From: an uncultured Bradyrhizobium sp.
GTDB lineage: Bacteria; Pseudomonadota; Alphaproteobacteria; Rhizobiales; Xanthobacteraceae
Direction: 5' to 3'
Assembly: GCF_936928535.1 (NCBI RefSeq)
Contig: NZ_CAKZHY010000169.1
Coordinates: 1-64,000 of the forward strand
Length of the DNA: 64,000 nt
Part shown: piece after piece, positions 53,897 to 62,930 of the stretch
Position numbering within the stretch: the first letter of the stretch is position 1
Layout: the number at the start of each line of letters is the position of its first letter
Translations under genes and position numbers: made by a program
The notes under the pieces: generated by a model
Told to the model about the DNA's origin: nothing
Databases searched by the model: none
The model's input: only the letters and a program-made list of their open reading frames with translations

Positions 53897-55522
53897 CTAA
53901 TGGCCGCCACCTCCGCCGCCGGCCGCCTTCACTCGCCGCGTCAGCAGCACCGCGATCGCGGCGAGCACCAGCACCACACCGATCACGGCAAAGGTGTCGG
54001 AGAAGCCCATCACCAGCGCCTGGCGCTTCACGGTCTTGCCGAGCGCGATGATGGCCTGCTCGCGCGCGGCGTTGGGGTCGGGGACGCCGTGGGCGATGAA
54101 ATAGTCCGTCATCTGCGCGATGCGGGTGCGGACCTCCTCGCGGGCGAGCGTGACGGAATGGCCGATGATGTTGGAGTGGAACTGCTCGCGCTTGGTGACG
54201 ATGGTCGCAAGCACCGCAGTGCCGATCGCGCCGCCGAGATTGCGCATCATGTTGGAGATGCCGGAGGCGGCGGGCGCGTCCTGCGGTGCGACGCTGCCGA
54301 GGCTGAGCGCGGACAACGGCGCGAGCGTCAACGCCTGGCCGATGGCGCGGACCACGTTCGGAATGAAGAACTGGTCGCCTGCGTAATCAAGCGACATCTC
54401 GATGTTCAGGAAGGAACTCGCCGCGAACAGCAGCAGGCCCACGGCCGCAATGTAGCGGGCATCGAAGCGCTGCATCAGCTTCGGCACCAGCGGGATCAGC
54501 AGCAGCTGCGGCAGGCCGGTCCAGGCGAGCACGTTACCGATCTGCTCGGCATTGTAGCCCTGCACCTGGCCGAGATAGGCCGGCAGCAGATAGACCGAGC
54601 CGAACAGCGCAAAGCCGAGAAACACCGCCGCGATGGTGCCGACGCCAAAATTCCACTGCGTCAGCAGGCGCAGGCGGAGCAGCGGCTTTTCGACCACGAG
54701 CTCGTTGATAATGAACAGCGTCAGGCTGACCGCGGCGATCACCGCAAGCCGCACGATGAAGGGCGAGCCGAACCAGTCGTCCTTGTTGCCTTCCTCGAGC
54801 ACGGCCTGGAGCGAAGCTAGGCCGACCGCCATGGTGGCGATGCCGAACCAGTCGCCTTCACGCAGCAATCCGAGATTCAAGGGAGCACGTTCCAGTGTGA
54901 GGAACAGAATGCTCACCATGACCGCAGTCGGCAGCACGTTGACGAAGAAGATGGTCTGCCAGCCGTAATTTTCGGTGAGATAGCCGCCGATGGTCGGGCC
55001 GATCGCGGGCGCGAACGTCACGGCCAGCGAGAACATCGCAAGCCCGATCGGCTGCTGGCCCTTCGGCAGCTTGGTGAAAACAAGCGTGAAGGCCATCGGG
55101 ATCAGCACGCCGCCAAAGAAGCCCTGGAAGCCGCGCATCGCGATCATCGAGGGAAGATCGTGCGTGAACGCACAGGCGACCGAAAACGCCGCAAACAGCG
55201 AGGCAAAGCACAGCATGACGTTACGGAACGAGAACACCCGCGACAGATAGTCCGTCAGCGGAATCACGATGATCTCGCCGATCAGATAGGACGTCGAGAT
55301 CCAGGACCCGTTGTCGACCCCGGTGCCGATGCCGCCCTCGATGTTGAGCAGCGAGGCATTGGTGATCTGGATGTTCAGGATCGCCATGAAGGCGCCGATC
55401 ATCGCCGCGAAGACGGCGATCCAGACCGTGGCGCTGGCCCTGTTGGGATCGGATGCGACGCGATCAGGCGTCGCGGCCGTTGTTGCGGGCGCTGGCGTCG
55501 AGATTGTGAGGCTGTTTGACAT
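53897..55522 (-). CDS. DHA2-family MFS drug transporter (EmrB/QacA-like)
   Basis: The 541-residue membrane protein has 14 predicted helices. MFS motifs are visible: NIQITNASLLNIEGG with the following ISTSYLIGEIIVIPLTDYLS, and FQGFFGGVLIPMAFTLVF. It exports substrates across the inner membrane with the preceding HlyD-type adaptor, as EmrB does with EmrA. Its ATG at 55522 lies 59 bp before the end of the adaptor gene, an unusually long overlap. GAGGG seven bases upstream supports this start. Confidence 0.92.
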   Translation of the reverse strand: MSNSLTISTPAPATTAATPDRVASDPNRASATVWIAVFAAMIGAFMAILNIQITNASLLNIEGGIGTGVDNGSWISTSYLIGEIIVIPLTDYLSRVFSFRNVMLCFASLFAAFSVACAFTHDLPSMIAMRGFQGFFGGVLIPMAFTLVFTKLPKGQQPIGLAMFSLAVTFAPAIGPTIGGYLTENYGWQTIFFVNVLPTAVMVSILFLTLERAPLNLGLLREGDWFGIATMAVGLASLQAVLEEGNKDDWFGSPFIVRLAVIAAVSLTLFIINELVVEKPLLRLRLLTQWNFGVGTIAAVFLGFALFGSVYLLPAYLGQVQGYNAEQIGNVLAWTGLPQLLLIPLVPKLMQRFDARYIAAVGLLLFAASSFLNIEMSLDYAGDQFFIPNVVRAIGQALTLAPLSALSLGSVAPQDAPAASGISNMMRNLGGAIGTAVLATIVTKREQFHSNIIGHSVTLAREEVRTRIAQMTDYFIAHGVPDPNAAREQAIIALGKTVKRQALVMGFSDTFAVIGVVLVLAAIAVLLTRRVKAAGGGGGGH

Positions 55523-56726
55523 GGCACGACCCTCCGGAAACGAGTTTCGCTTTAGGCGCGGCTTGGGGCGTCGTTGCCGCTTGCGCGGTCGGCGCTGAAC
55601 GGGTTGCGATCGTCGGGATCACGGACATGCCGGGCCGCAGCTCGATCGCAGGCGCGGTCTCGGCATCGAGCGCGATCTTCACGGGAATGCGCTGCACGAT
55701 CTTGGTGAAGTTGCCGGTGGCGTTGTCGGGCGGCAGCAGGGCAAACTCCTGCCCGCTCGCCGGCGCGACGGAATCGACGTGGCCATGCATCACCTGCCCC
55801 GGGAACGTATCGAACTCGATCTCGACCGCTTGTCCGGCGCGAACATGGGTGAGCTGGGTCTCCTTGAAATTGGCGACCACATAGGCGCCCTCAGTGGGCA
55901 CGATCGACATCAGCTGCGTGCCGGCCTGCACGAACTGGCCGACGCGCAAGGTGCGGTTGCCGATGACGCCGTCGATCGGCGCGACGATCGTGGTGTAGCC
56001 AAGATTGAGCTCGGCCTGATGCTGAAGCGCGGCGGCGCGGGCTGCCGCGGCGTTAGCCTGGGCGAGCTCCGCCTTGAGGAGCTCGACCTGCTTGAGGGCG
56101 GAGGCGAGATTGGCGGTGTCGCGCTGGATCGCGGCCTCGGCGCCGGCGTTGCGGGATTGCGCCTGCTGCGCGTTCTGAACGCTGCCATAGCCGGTCGCGG
56201 CGAGATCGGTGTAACGCTTGTTCTCCTGCTGCGCGAAAGTCTTTGCGGCGGTGTCGACATCGATGGTCGCCCTGGCCGCGGCAATCACCGCATCCTGAAC
56301 CTGGAGCTGCGCCTGCTTGCTGGTGATCGTCGCATTCGCAGCCGCGACGTCAGCCTTGGCCTGGTCGAGCGCGACGCGGAAGTCGCGGTCGTCGATCCGG
56401 GCCAGCACCTGGCCTGCTTTCACATGCTCGTTATCGCCAACCAGGACGCGGTCGAGATAGCCACTGACCTTCGGCGCGATGGTGGTGTTGTCGGCCTTTA
56501 CATACGCGTCATCGGTGGAGACGAGGAAGCGGCCGACGGTCCAGTAATCGTAGCCATACCAGCTTGCGCCGGCCAAAGCCGCAGCGGCCACACCCACCAG
56601 CAACAGCTTGCGAAGATTCAGCTTTTGGCGTCGCGCCTGACGCGACGGGGCAGGCAGGACGGCCTCCAGCCCGGGAGGTGGAACCACGGTGGCGTCAGTC
56701 TTGGACGGGTTGGTGTGGACGGTCAC
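55464..56726 (-). CDS. HlyD-family membrane fusion protein (EmrA-like)
   Basis: The 420-residue periplasmic adaptor has a membrane anchor near residues 40-62 (KLLLVGVAAAALAGASWYGY), a biotinyl-lipoyl half (VSGYLDRVLVGDNEHVKAGQ), a long coiled-coil hairpin (about 110-240, Ala/Gln/Lys-rich), and the second lipoyl half TTIVAPIDGVIGNRTLRVGQ. It links the EmrB-like pump to an outer-membrane channel not encoded here. The start is a GTG at 56726 with GGGAGG. A promoter with a TetR-type dyad lies upstream. Confidence 0.9.
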   Translation of the reverse strand: MTVHTNPSKTDATVVPPPGLEAVLPAPSRQARRQKLNLRKLLLVGVAAAALAGASWYGYDYWTVGRFLVSTDDAYVKADNTTIAPKVSGYLDRVLVGDNEHVKAGQVLARIDDRDFRVALDQAKADVAAANATITSKQAQLQVQDAVIAAARATIDVDTAAKTFAQQENKRYTDLAATGYGSVQNAQQAQSRNAGAEAAIQRDTANLASALKQVELLKAELAQANAAAARAAALQHQAELNLGYTTIVAPIDGVIGNRTLRVGQFVQAGTQLMSIVPTEGAYVVANFKETQLTHVRAGQAVEIEFDTFPGQVMHGHVDSVAPASGQEFALLPPDNATGNFTKIVQRIPVKIALDAETAPAIELRPGMSVIPTIATRSAPTAQAATTPQAAPKAKLVSGGSCHVKQPHNLDASARNNGRDA

Positions 56727-56762
56727 GGCCGCCTCCCTGAATTAGGAAACTTGACGATTTCC

Positions 56763-56801
56763 AAAATAGGACTAGCTTTGGGACTGTCAATGGAATGACA
56801 G
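56763..56801. promoter_or_regulatory. emrA-like promoter with overlapping operator
   Basis: On the minus strand -35 TTGACA (56785-56790) and -10 TATTTT (56763-56768) are 16 bp apart. The -35 lies within a perfect inverted repeat CTGTCA-N6-TGACAG (56784-56801), a likely site for the divergent TetR repressor. Confidence 0.65.
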
Positions 56802-56816
56802 GCATCATCTAAAAAC

Positions 56817-57476
56817 ATGGCTCAGACAAAACCGTCATCAGAAAGCCGCCCGCGCGGGCGGCCGCCGGTTCGCAGCAACGACGAGACGAAGAAGATCGTG
56901 CTCGAAGCGGCACGCCACGCCTTCGCCGTCGACGGCTACGCAGCAACCAGCACCGAAGAGCTGGCGCGTGGCGCCGGCATCTCCACCAAGACGCTCTACC
57001 GGCTGTTTCCCGGCAAGGCGGCGCTGTTCGAGGCGATGTGCGCTGATAGGCTCGAGCGGCTGCTCTCCGACGTCAATCTCCAGGCCAACAACCAGGCCGA
57101 CATCGAAACGAGCCTGGCTGCCGTGCTGGTCGCCTGCGCCGATCTCGCGCTCGATCCGGAGGTCGTGGCGCTGCAACGCATGGTGCTGCAGCAGTCCGCG
57201 ACATTCCCTGATCTTGCCGCGAATTTTTACAGGGATGGCATTGCCCGCACCGCGGCGGCGCTGGCGGGCTGGCTCCGCGATCAAGTCAGGAAGAAGCGCC
57301 TCGCCCTCGACAATGCCGACGAAGCCGCCGGCATGATGATCGGCATGATGGTGTCGGCGCCGCAGCGCGCAGCGATCTACGCAAGCGTGACGTTGCCCTC
57401 GCGCACGGAGATCGAACGGCGGGCGCAGGCATGCGCCGCAATCCTGCTCGACGGCTGTCGGGGGGCGTCGCGGTAG
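56817..57476 (+). CDS. TetR/AcrR-family repressor of the efflux operon
   Basis: The 219-residue regulator has an N-terminal HTH (HAFAVDGYAATSTEELARGAG, then GISTKTLYRLFPGKAALFEA) and a ligand-binding domain of the TetR_C_7-like type. It is divergent from the emrAB-like genes and probably represses them through the dyad at 56784-56801. The ATG at 56817 is directly after AAAAAC with no clear Shine-Dalgarno. Confidence 0.9.
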   Translation: MAQTKPSSESRPRGRPPVRSNDETKKIVLEAARHAFAVDGYAATSTEELARGAGISTKTLYRLFPGKAALFEAMCADRLERLLSDVNLQANNQADIETSLAAVLVACADLALDPEVVALQRMVLQQSATFPDLAANFYRDGIARTAAALAGWLRDQVRKKRLALDNADEAAGMMIGMMVSAPQRAAIYASVTLPSRTEIERRAQACAAILLDGCRGASR

Positions 57477-57514
57477 CGACGGCGGGCTTTGACAAACAGC
57501 CGTCGCCTGGCTAT

Positions 57515-57985
57515 ATGTTTCGCATGCGAGATAAATTGCCTGAGGCCAGGCATCATCGACTGATCTATCTCTTGAGCGTCGCGCAACGCCGCCTGCAGCG
57601 CTGGATGGCGGCGCAGCCCGCCCGCGAGGTGACGCCGGCGCAGGCGGGTCTGCTGTTCATTCTCGGCAAGCAGGATGGGGCTCTCATCGGCGAGGTCGGC
57701 GCAGCGCTGGATCTCGGTCCGGCCGGCATTTCGGGCCTGGTCGATCGCAGCACTGGTGCGAAGCTGGTTGAGCGACGCGCTGATCGCGAGGACGGCCGCG
57801 CCTGGCGCGTGTGGTTGACGCCGAAGGGGCGCAGCGTGCTGGCCCAGGCGAAGACCGACGCGGCTGCGGTCAATGCGGCGCTGATCGAAGGATTTAGCGC
57901 TGCGGAGATCGACATCGTCGCGCGTTGGCTGACGAGTATCCAAGACAAGTTTCCAAGAGACGCAACAAGAGACCCAGAGGACTGA
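57515..57985 (+). CDS. MarR-family regulator
   Basis: The 156-residue regulator has a winged HTH (EVTPAQAGLLFILGKQDGAL, GEVGAALDLGPAGISGLVDR) and the MarR wing DREDGRAWRVWLTPKG. It sits 12 bp upstream of an enoyl-CoA hydratase gene and probably controls it in response to an aromatic or acyl-CoA compound. The ATGs at 57515 and 57524 are both possible starts. Confidence 0.88.
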   Translation: MFRMRDKLPEARHHRLIYLLSVAQRRLQRWMAAQPAREVTPAQAGLLFILGKQDGALIGEVGAALDLGPAGISGLVDRSTGAKLVERRADREDGRAWRVWLTPKGRSVLAQAKTDAAAVNAALIEGFSAAEIDIVARWLTSIQDKFPRDATRDPED

Positions 57986-57997
57986 CAGGAGACACCC

Positions 57998-58768
57998 ATG
58001 ACAGAGCATGTCCGGATCGAGAACAACGGCGGAATTCTCACGCTCACTTTGGCGCGCCCCGACAAGAAGAACGCATTGACTGACGCGATGTACGGCAAGC
58101 TCGCCGACACCATCGAAGCTGCCGAGTCCGATCCGTCCGTGCGCGTGCTGCTGATCCGCGGCGAGGGCGATATGTTCACCGCCGGCAATGATGTCGGCGA
58201 GTTTGCGGCCGTCGCATCGGGCACGTCCGAAGGCAGCCGCAATGTCGGACGCTTCATCCAGTCGCTGGCGCGTTGCACGCGCCCTCTCGTCGCTGCCGTG
58301 CAGGGCCGCGCCGTTGGCGTCGGCACCACGATGCTGCTGCATTGCGATCTGGTCGTGCTTGCCGAGAATACTCAGCTGTCGACGCCCTTTGTCAGCCTCG
58401 CGTTGGTGCCGGAAGCCGCCTCCAGCCTGCTGATGCCGGCGCGCATCGGCTATGCCCGCGCCTACGAGATGTTCGCGCTCGGCGAGACCGTCTCGGCAAA
58501 GGCGGCGCTGGAATGGGGCCTCGCCAACCGCGTGGTGCCGCTCGACAAGCTCGATAGCGAGGCATTGGCGCTCGCTCAGCGTCTCGCCCGGCAGCCGGCC
58601 GGCGCGCTCATCGCGACCAAGAAGCTGATGCGCAATGGCGAGGTGCTGGTGGCGCAAATGCAGGCCGAGGGGGAGCAGTTCGCGAAGCGTCTGCGCACTG
58701 CCGAGGCGCGCGAGGCATTCACCGCCTTTGCCGAGCGGCGTCCGCCTGATTTTACGAAGGTTTCGTGA
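57998..58768 (+). CDS. Enoyl-CoA hydratase/isomerase
   Basis: The 256-residue crotonase-fold protein has the oxyanion-hole strand RGEGDMFTAGNDVGEF (about 52-68) and VQGRAVGVGTTMLLHCDLVV. The catalytic Glu positions of classical hydratases (Glu144/Glu164 in rat) are not both evident: the second region reads FVSLALVPEAASSLL with one Glu, the isomerase-like arrangement. It is probably a fatty-acid or aromatic acyl-CoA enzyme. Confidence 0.9.
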   Translation: MTEHVRIENNGGILTLTLARPDKKNALTDAMYGKLADTIEAAESDPSVRVLLIRGEGDMFTAGNDVGEFAAVASGTSEGSRNVGRFIQSLARCTRPLVAAVQGRAVGVGTTMLLHCDLVVLAENTQLSTPFVSLALVPEAASSLLMPARIGYARAYEMFALGETVSAKAALEWGLANRVVPLDKLDSEALALAQRLARQPAGALIATKKLMRNGEVLVAQMQAEGEQFAKRLRTAEAREAFTAFAERRPPDFTKVS

Positions 58769-58893
58769 CGACGGGGCTCCGTTAAAGGTTTGGCAAATCG
58801 GGATTTCCCGGCATTTGACTAAAACCTTAACGGAACATTGGCATGTCGCTGTGCAAGGTTAGCCACTTCCTTGAAGTAGGCCCCTTGTGACCC

Positions 58894-60975
58894 ATGGCAA
58901 TGTTTAAGAAATCGGTAAGCTCGCTTCTCCTGACCTTGATGGCCCTGCTGGCGGCCGGTGCGCTCGCCTCGACGGCGATCCAGATGGTGGGGGCCTTCGG
59001 TCGCTACAACGACAGTCTCGAGACCGCGCGGCTTGCCGCCGCCGACAAGGCGATCTTCCATGGCGTGCTGGCGCTGCGCAACAATCGCGGCGACGCGCAG
59101 AGCGCCATCCTTGGCGAGGACGATCCCAAGGCGAAGCTTGCCGAAGCCGAGAAGGCCGAGCAGGGCGGTTATGACGGAATCAGCGGTGCACTCGCTACCA
59201 TCGATTTCGCCCGCCGCGACGAACTTGCCAACACGCTGAAGCAGCGCTGGACCGAAGCCGCACCGCAGTTCCAATTGTTCTACGACGAGGCCAAGCGTCC
59301 GCGTGCCGAGCGCAAGATCGAGCGAACCAATTCCTGGTACGATGCCGTCACCAAGGTCATCGACACGGCGAACCTCGCCTCCACCGCGGTGTCGAACCGC
59401 GCCTGGATGAACGACCCCTTCATTGCCCGGATGATCCAGGTCCGCCGCCTCGCCTGGCAGGTGCGCGACCGCTATGGCATCCATTGTTCGGTGCTGCGCT
59501 CGAACGTCAACAGCAACAAGCCGCTCGACGACAACCAGAAGCGGTTGCTGGCGCAATGGGACGGTACGATTGCTTCCGGCTGGGCCGGCATGGCCGAGCT
59601 GCTTGCGGCGCCCGACGCCACGGCGGAGCTGGTCACCGCGGCCAACGAAGCAAAGGCCAAGACCGACGGCGTGCTCAAGCAGATCGGCGATCTCACCAAG
59701 AATTTTGATGGCAGCGGCAAGCCCGCGATGGCAGCGGCGGATTGGAACACGCTGTGCCAGTCGCCGTTCCCGCTCATCGTCGCCGTCGCCAACAAGGCGC
59801 TCGACCAGTCGATCTTGCGCGCCGAGACCGTGCAGGCCAAAGCGCTGACCAACCTGGTCGTGCAGTCGCTCGCGTTCCTGCTGGCGCTCGCCGTGACCCT
59901 CGCTGGTGTCTACGTCGTGCGCAACCGCCTGATGCGCCCGGTGCGCGCCATTCTCGACGCGATCGCGGGGATCAGCGCGCGCGACTACGCGACGCCGGTT
60001 CCGCAATCCCGCTATCCCGACGAATTCGGTACCATGGCCGCAGCGCTCGAAAGCCTGCGCGAGAGCGCGGCGACCGCCGAACGTCTCGGCAAGGAACGCG
60101 AATCGCAGCAGGCGCTGCAGCTCGCTCGCTCCGGCTCCGTTGATGAGGCGTGCCGTAGCTTCGACGACACCGTGCAGGCGGTGATCCACAGCGTCGCGGC
60201 ATCAGCCAAGGAGCTCGATGCCACCGCGACCGACGTGCGTACGCTGGTCACGGAATCGAGCAGCCAGACGGCGGCGGTCTCGTCCGCCGCCGAACAGGCC
60301 ACCAACAATCTCGAGAGCATCGCGGCTGCGACCGAGGAGCTCTCGGCCTCCGTCGGCGAAATCTCCGCACAGGTGCAGTCCAGCGCACGTGATGCGCGCG
60401 AAGCGGTGTCGCAGGTGGAACAGACCAACGCCACCGTCGAGATCCTCGACCAGACGGCAGGCCGCATCAGCGAAGTCGTGAAGATGATCCACGCCATCGC
60501 CGGTCAGACCAATCTGCTGGCCTTGAACGCCACCATCGAGGCGGCCCGCGCCGGCGAGGCCGGCCGCGGCTTTGCGGTGGTTGCCGGCGAGGTCAAGAGC
60601 CTTGCGTCGCAGACCGCGACCGCGACGGAAGAAATCTCGCGCCAGGTCGAGGAGATCCAGGGCGCGACCGGCCAGGCGGTCGCCGCCATCCGTTCGATCG
60701 GCGGCGCCATCAGCGGCATCGACGAGAAGATGACCGCCATTGCCGCCGCCGTCGAACAGCAGCGCGCGGCCACCACCGAGATCTCGCGCAACTTCCAGCA
60801 TGCCGCCCAGGGCACGCGCGAGGTCACCGACACTATCGGGAGCGTGGCCAAGCTGAACCAGGAGACCGGCAATGCCGGCACGGTGCTGTTCCAGTCGGTG
60901 ACCAAGATGTCGGCCGACGCCGACCGCCTCCGCGTCGCAGTCGAAGGCTTCCTCGGTGCCGTAAAGTCCGCTTAA
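58894..60975 (+). CDS. Methyl-accepting chemotaxis protein
   Basis: The 693-residue receptor has a TM helix near residues 7-28, a periplasmic sensor of about 290 residues with two conserved His/Cys-containing segments, a second TM near 318-340, a HAMP domain, and a cytoplasmic signalling domain with the conserved tip AIAGQTNLLALNATIEAARA. No CheR pentapeptide is present at the C-terminus. The ligand is unknown. No cheA or cheW gene lies nearby. Confidence 0.92.
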   Translation: MAMFKKSVSSLLLTLMALLAAGALASTAIQMVGAFGRYNDSLETARLAAADKAIFHGVLALRNNRGDAQSAILGEDDPKAKLAEAEKAEQGGYDGISGALATIDFARRDELANTLKQRWTEAAPQFQLFYDEAKRPRAERKIERTNSWYDAVTKVIDTANLASTAVSNRAWMNDPFIARMIQVRRLAWQVRDRYGIHCSVLRSNVNSNKPLDDNQKRLLAQWDGTIASGWAGMAELLAAPDATAELVTAANEAKAKTDGVLKQIGDLTKNFDGSGKPAMAAADWNTLCQSPFPLIVAVANKALDQSILRAETVQAKALTNLVVQSLAFLLALAVTLAGVYVVRNRLMRPVRAILDAIAGISARDYATPVPQSRYPDEFGTMAAALESLRESAATAERLGKERESQQALQLARSGSVDEACRSFDDTVQAVIHSVAASAKELDATATDVRTLVTESSSQTAAVSSAAEQATNNLESIAAATEELSASVGEISAQVQSSARDAREAVSQVEQTNATVEILDQTAGRISEVVKMIHAIAGQTNLLALNATIEAARAGEAGRGFAVVAGEVKSLASQTATATEEISRQVEEIQGATGQAVAAIRSIGGAISGIDEKMTAIAAAVEQQRAATTEISRNFQHAAQGTREVTDTIGSVAKLNQETGNAGTVLFQSVTKMSADADRLRVAVEGFLGAVKSA

Positions 60976-61038
60976 GGCGTTCAATCTCTGTTCAACGGCA
61001 CGCGGATCGGCATTGCCGCGCCTGCCTGCGCCCTGTAA

Positions 61039-61054
61039 ATGGTAGCGGTACCAT
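61039..61054. promoter_or_regulatory. Operator-like palindrome before the KDA-dehydratase-like gene
   Basis: ATGGTA-GCGG-TACCAT is a perfect 6-bp inverted repeat, 34 bp upstream of the start at 61089. Its TGGTA/TACCA words resemble GntR- or LacI-type sugar-acid operators. No regulator gene is adjacent. Confidence 0.5.
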
Positions 61055-61088
61055 GCTCTAACGACGGGACTACAGGGAGATAATTTCG

Positions 61089-62027
61089 ATGCCGGTCACC
61101 CCAGACAAGGCCCAGCGCCCCTATCGCGGCGTGTTTCCGGTCGCCCCCACCATCTTCGACGAGCGCGGCGAGCTCGACCTCGAGGGCCAGCGCCGCTGCA
61201 TCGATTTCATGATCGATGCCGGCTCGCACGGCATCTGCATCCTCGCCAATTTCTCCGAGCAATTCGTGCTCACCGATGCCGAGCGCGAGAGCGTGATGCA
61301 TGCGGTGCTGGAGCAGGTCGCCGGCCGCGTGCCCGTCATCGTGACCACCACCCATTTCAGCTCGGCCGTGTGCGCCGCGCGCAGCAAGCAGGCCGAGGCC
61401 GCGGGGGCCGCCATGGTGATGGTGATGCCGCCCTATCACGGCGCCACCTTCCGCGTGCCGGAGAAGGGCATCGTCGAATTCTTCAAGGTGCTGTCGGGCG
61501 CGATCAACATCCCGATCATGATCCAGGATGCGCCGGTCGCGGGCACACCATTGTCGGTCGAGCTGCTGGCGCGCCTGGCGCGCGACTTCTCCAACATCCG
61601 CTATTTCAAGATCGAAGTGCCCGGCGCGGCATCAAAGCTCCGCAGCCTGATCGAGGCGGGCGGCAAGGACATCGAGGGCCCCTGGGATGGCGAGGAGGCG
61701 ATCACACTGATGGCCGATCTCGACGCGGGTGCGACCGGTGCGATGACCGGCGGCGGCTATCCCGACGGCATCAGGCAGATCATCGATCCCTATTTCGCGG
61801 GCGATCGGGAGAAGGCGAAGGCCGCCTATGAACGCTGGCTGCCGCTGATCAATTACGAGAACCGCCAGTGCGGCCTGATCGCCTGCAAGGCGATGATGCA
61901 AGCCGGCGGCGTGATCAAGTCGGACGCGGTGCGTCATCCGCTGCAACCGCTGCATCCGGCGACGAAGGCTGGATTGCTGGAGCTCGCCAAGGAACGCGAC
62001 GCACTGGCGCTGCGGTGGGGGAAGTAG
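61089..62027 (+). CDS. DHDPS-family enzyme, likely 2-keto-3-deoxy-sugar-acid dehydratase
   Basis: The 312-residue TIM-barrel protein retains the Schiff-base Lys in YFKIEVPGA (about residue 176), with Glu two positions on. The classical YNxP Tyr is replaced by Gln in IMIQDAPVAG. A missing Tyr with a KxE motif is the pattern of L-2-keto-3-deoxyarabonate dehydratases (from memory of the family). GGGAGA upstream supports the ATG at 61089. No other pentose gene is adjacent. Confidence 0.8.
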   Translation: MPVTPDKAQRPYRGVFPVAPTIFDERGELDLEGQRRCIDFMIDAGSHGICILANFSEQFVLTDAERESVMHAVLEQVAGRVPVIVTTTHFSSAVCAARSKQAEAAGAAMVMVMPPYHGATFRVPEKGIVEFFKVLSGAINIPIMIQDAPVAGTPLSVELLARLARDFSNIRYFKIEVPGAASKLRSLIEAGGKDIEGPWDGEEAITLMADLDAGATGAMTGGGYPDGIRQIIDPYFAGDREKAKAAYERWLPLINYENRQCGLIACKAMMQAGGVIKSDAVRHPLQPLHPATKAGLLELAKERDALALRWGK

Positions 62028-62055
62028 GGCTAGCGCCACCGACCAAAACCTCGGC

Positions 62056-62190
62056 TGTCGTCCCGGACAAGCGAAGCGCAGATCCGGGACCCATACGCCG
62101 CAGCAAGAGTTTTGCGAAGACTCGGGGTTACCGACCTCGCGTCACAACTGCTCTCAGTGGCTATGGGTCCCGGCCTTCGCCGGGACGACA
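62056..62190. repeat. 135-bp dispersed palindromic repeat
   Basis: The arms tgtcgtcccggacaagcgaa ... gatccgggacccata and ctatgggtcc...cgccgggacgaca are inverted copies with internal hairpins, in the gap between the convergent lyase and DUF1045 genes. The half-repeat at 33-52 is related. Confidence 0.75.
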
Positions 62191-62213
62191 ATGAATGTGA
62201 CGCGCGATGCGGG

Positions 62214-62912
62214 CTAACCAATCAGCATCCACTCGCCGATGATGCGAAACCTTGCCTTCGCATCATCCTGCTTGAACAGCGTAAGGCGATCGATATCGAG
62301 AGTCTCGAGACCAAGCCCCGCAAATCGCGCCCGCAACATCTCCAGAATCGGCCCGCGTCGTTCCGAGTCCAGCCGCCCCGTCAGCGTCATGTGGAAGCGG
62401 AATTCTTCCATCACGTAGGGGTAGCCCCAGCGATCGAGATATTCGCGCTGGCGCTCGCTGAGCTTCTCGGGCCTGCGCCGCGCACGGTCTTGCGCCGTCA
62501 GCGGTGGACGGAACGAATCGAAGTCGCGGACGCAATCGGCGGCAAGCTCTTGAAGCGCGTCGACCGGCTCGGCCGGAATCACGGCAATGAAGCCGCTGAT
62601 GGAATCGACGATCGGGCGGATCACCGGGATCGGGCGCGCCTTGCCGGCGAATGTTGCACAGGCTGCCACCAGCTCGGCCTCGGTCTTGCCTGAGACCAGC
62701 GCCATCGGCGCCTTCAGCGTGCCGTGAAACCCGTATTTGCGGGGATCTGCGGTGATGTCGCGCCAGTCCGGCGCAGCGCGTAGAGCGTCGTTTGGGAACG
62801 GCAGCTCATCGCCTGTATAGGCATCATAGCCGAGCAGCTCGGCGCCGAAGCGGGAGAGCGCGTGGTCGGCGCCAGCGGCAAAATAGATCGCGTAGCGGGG
62901 AAAATCTGTCAT
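62214..62912 (-). CDS. DUF1045 phosphonate-operon protein (2H phosphoesterase-like)
   Basis: The 232-residue protein belongs to the family found in phn operons. It carries two HxT motifs (FHGTLKAP near residue 63 and FHMTLTG near 177), as in 2H phosphoesterases, and a DFPRYAIYFAAGADHALSRF N-terminus. It probably processes a cyclic phosphate intermediate of ribose-phosphonate breakdown. It follows phnM by 18 bp. ATG at 62912 chosen; 62918 also possible. Confidence 0.85.
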   Translation of the reverse strand: MTDFPRYAIYFAAGADHALSRFGAELLGYDAYTGDELPFPNDALRAAPDWRDITADPRKYGFHGTLKAPMALVSGKTEAELVAACATFAGKARPIPVIRPIVDSISGFIAVIPAEPVDALQELAADCVRDFDSFRPPLTAQDRARRRPEKLSERQREYLDRWGYPYVMEEFRFHMTLTGRLDSERRGPILEMLRARFAGLGLETLDIDRLTLFKQDDAKARFRIIGEWMLIG

Positions 62913-62930
62913 TAGCAAAGCATAGCCAAT

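Noticed and set aside
58780..58840. Inverted repeat (ccgttaaaggttt / aaaaccttaacgg) before the chemotaxis receptor as a terminator
   Set aside because: The arms are out of register by a base and widely spaced, with no U-tract; could be a regulatory site, not supported enough to list.
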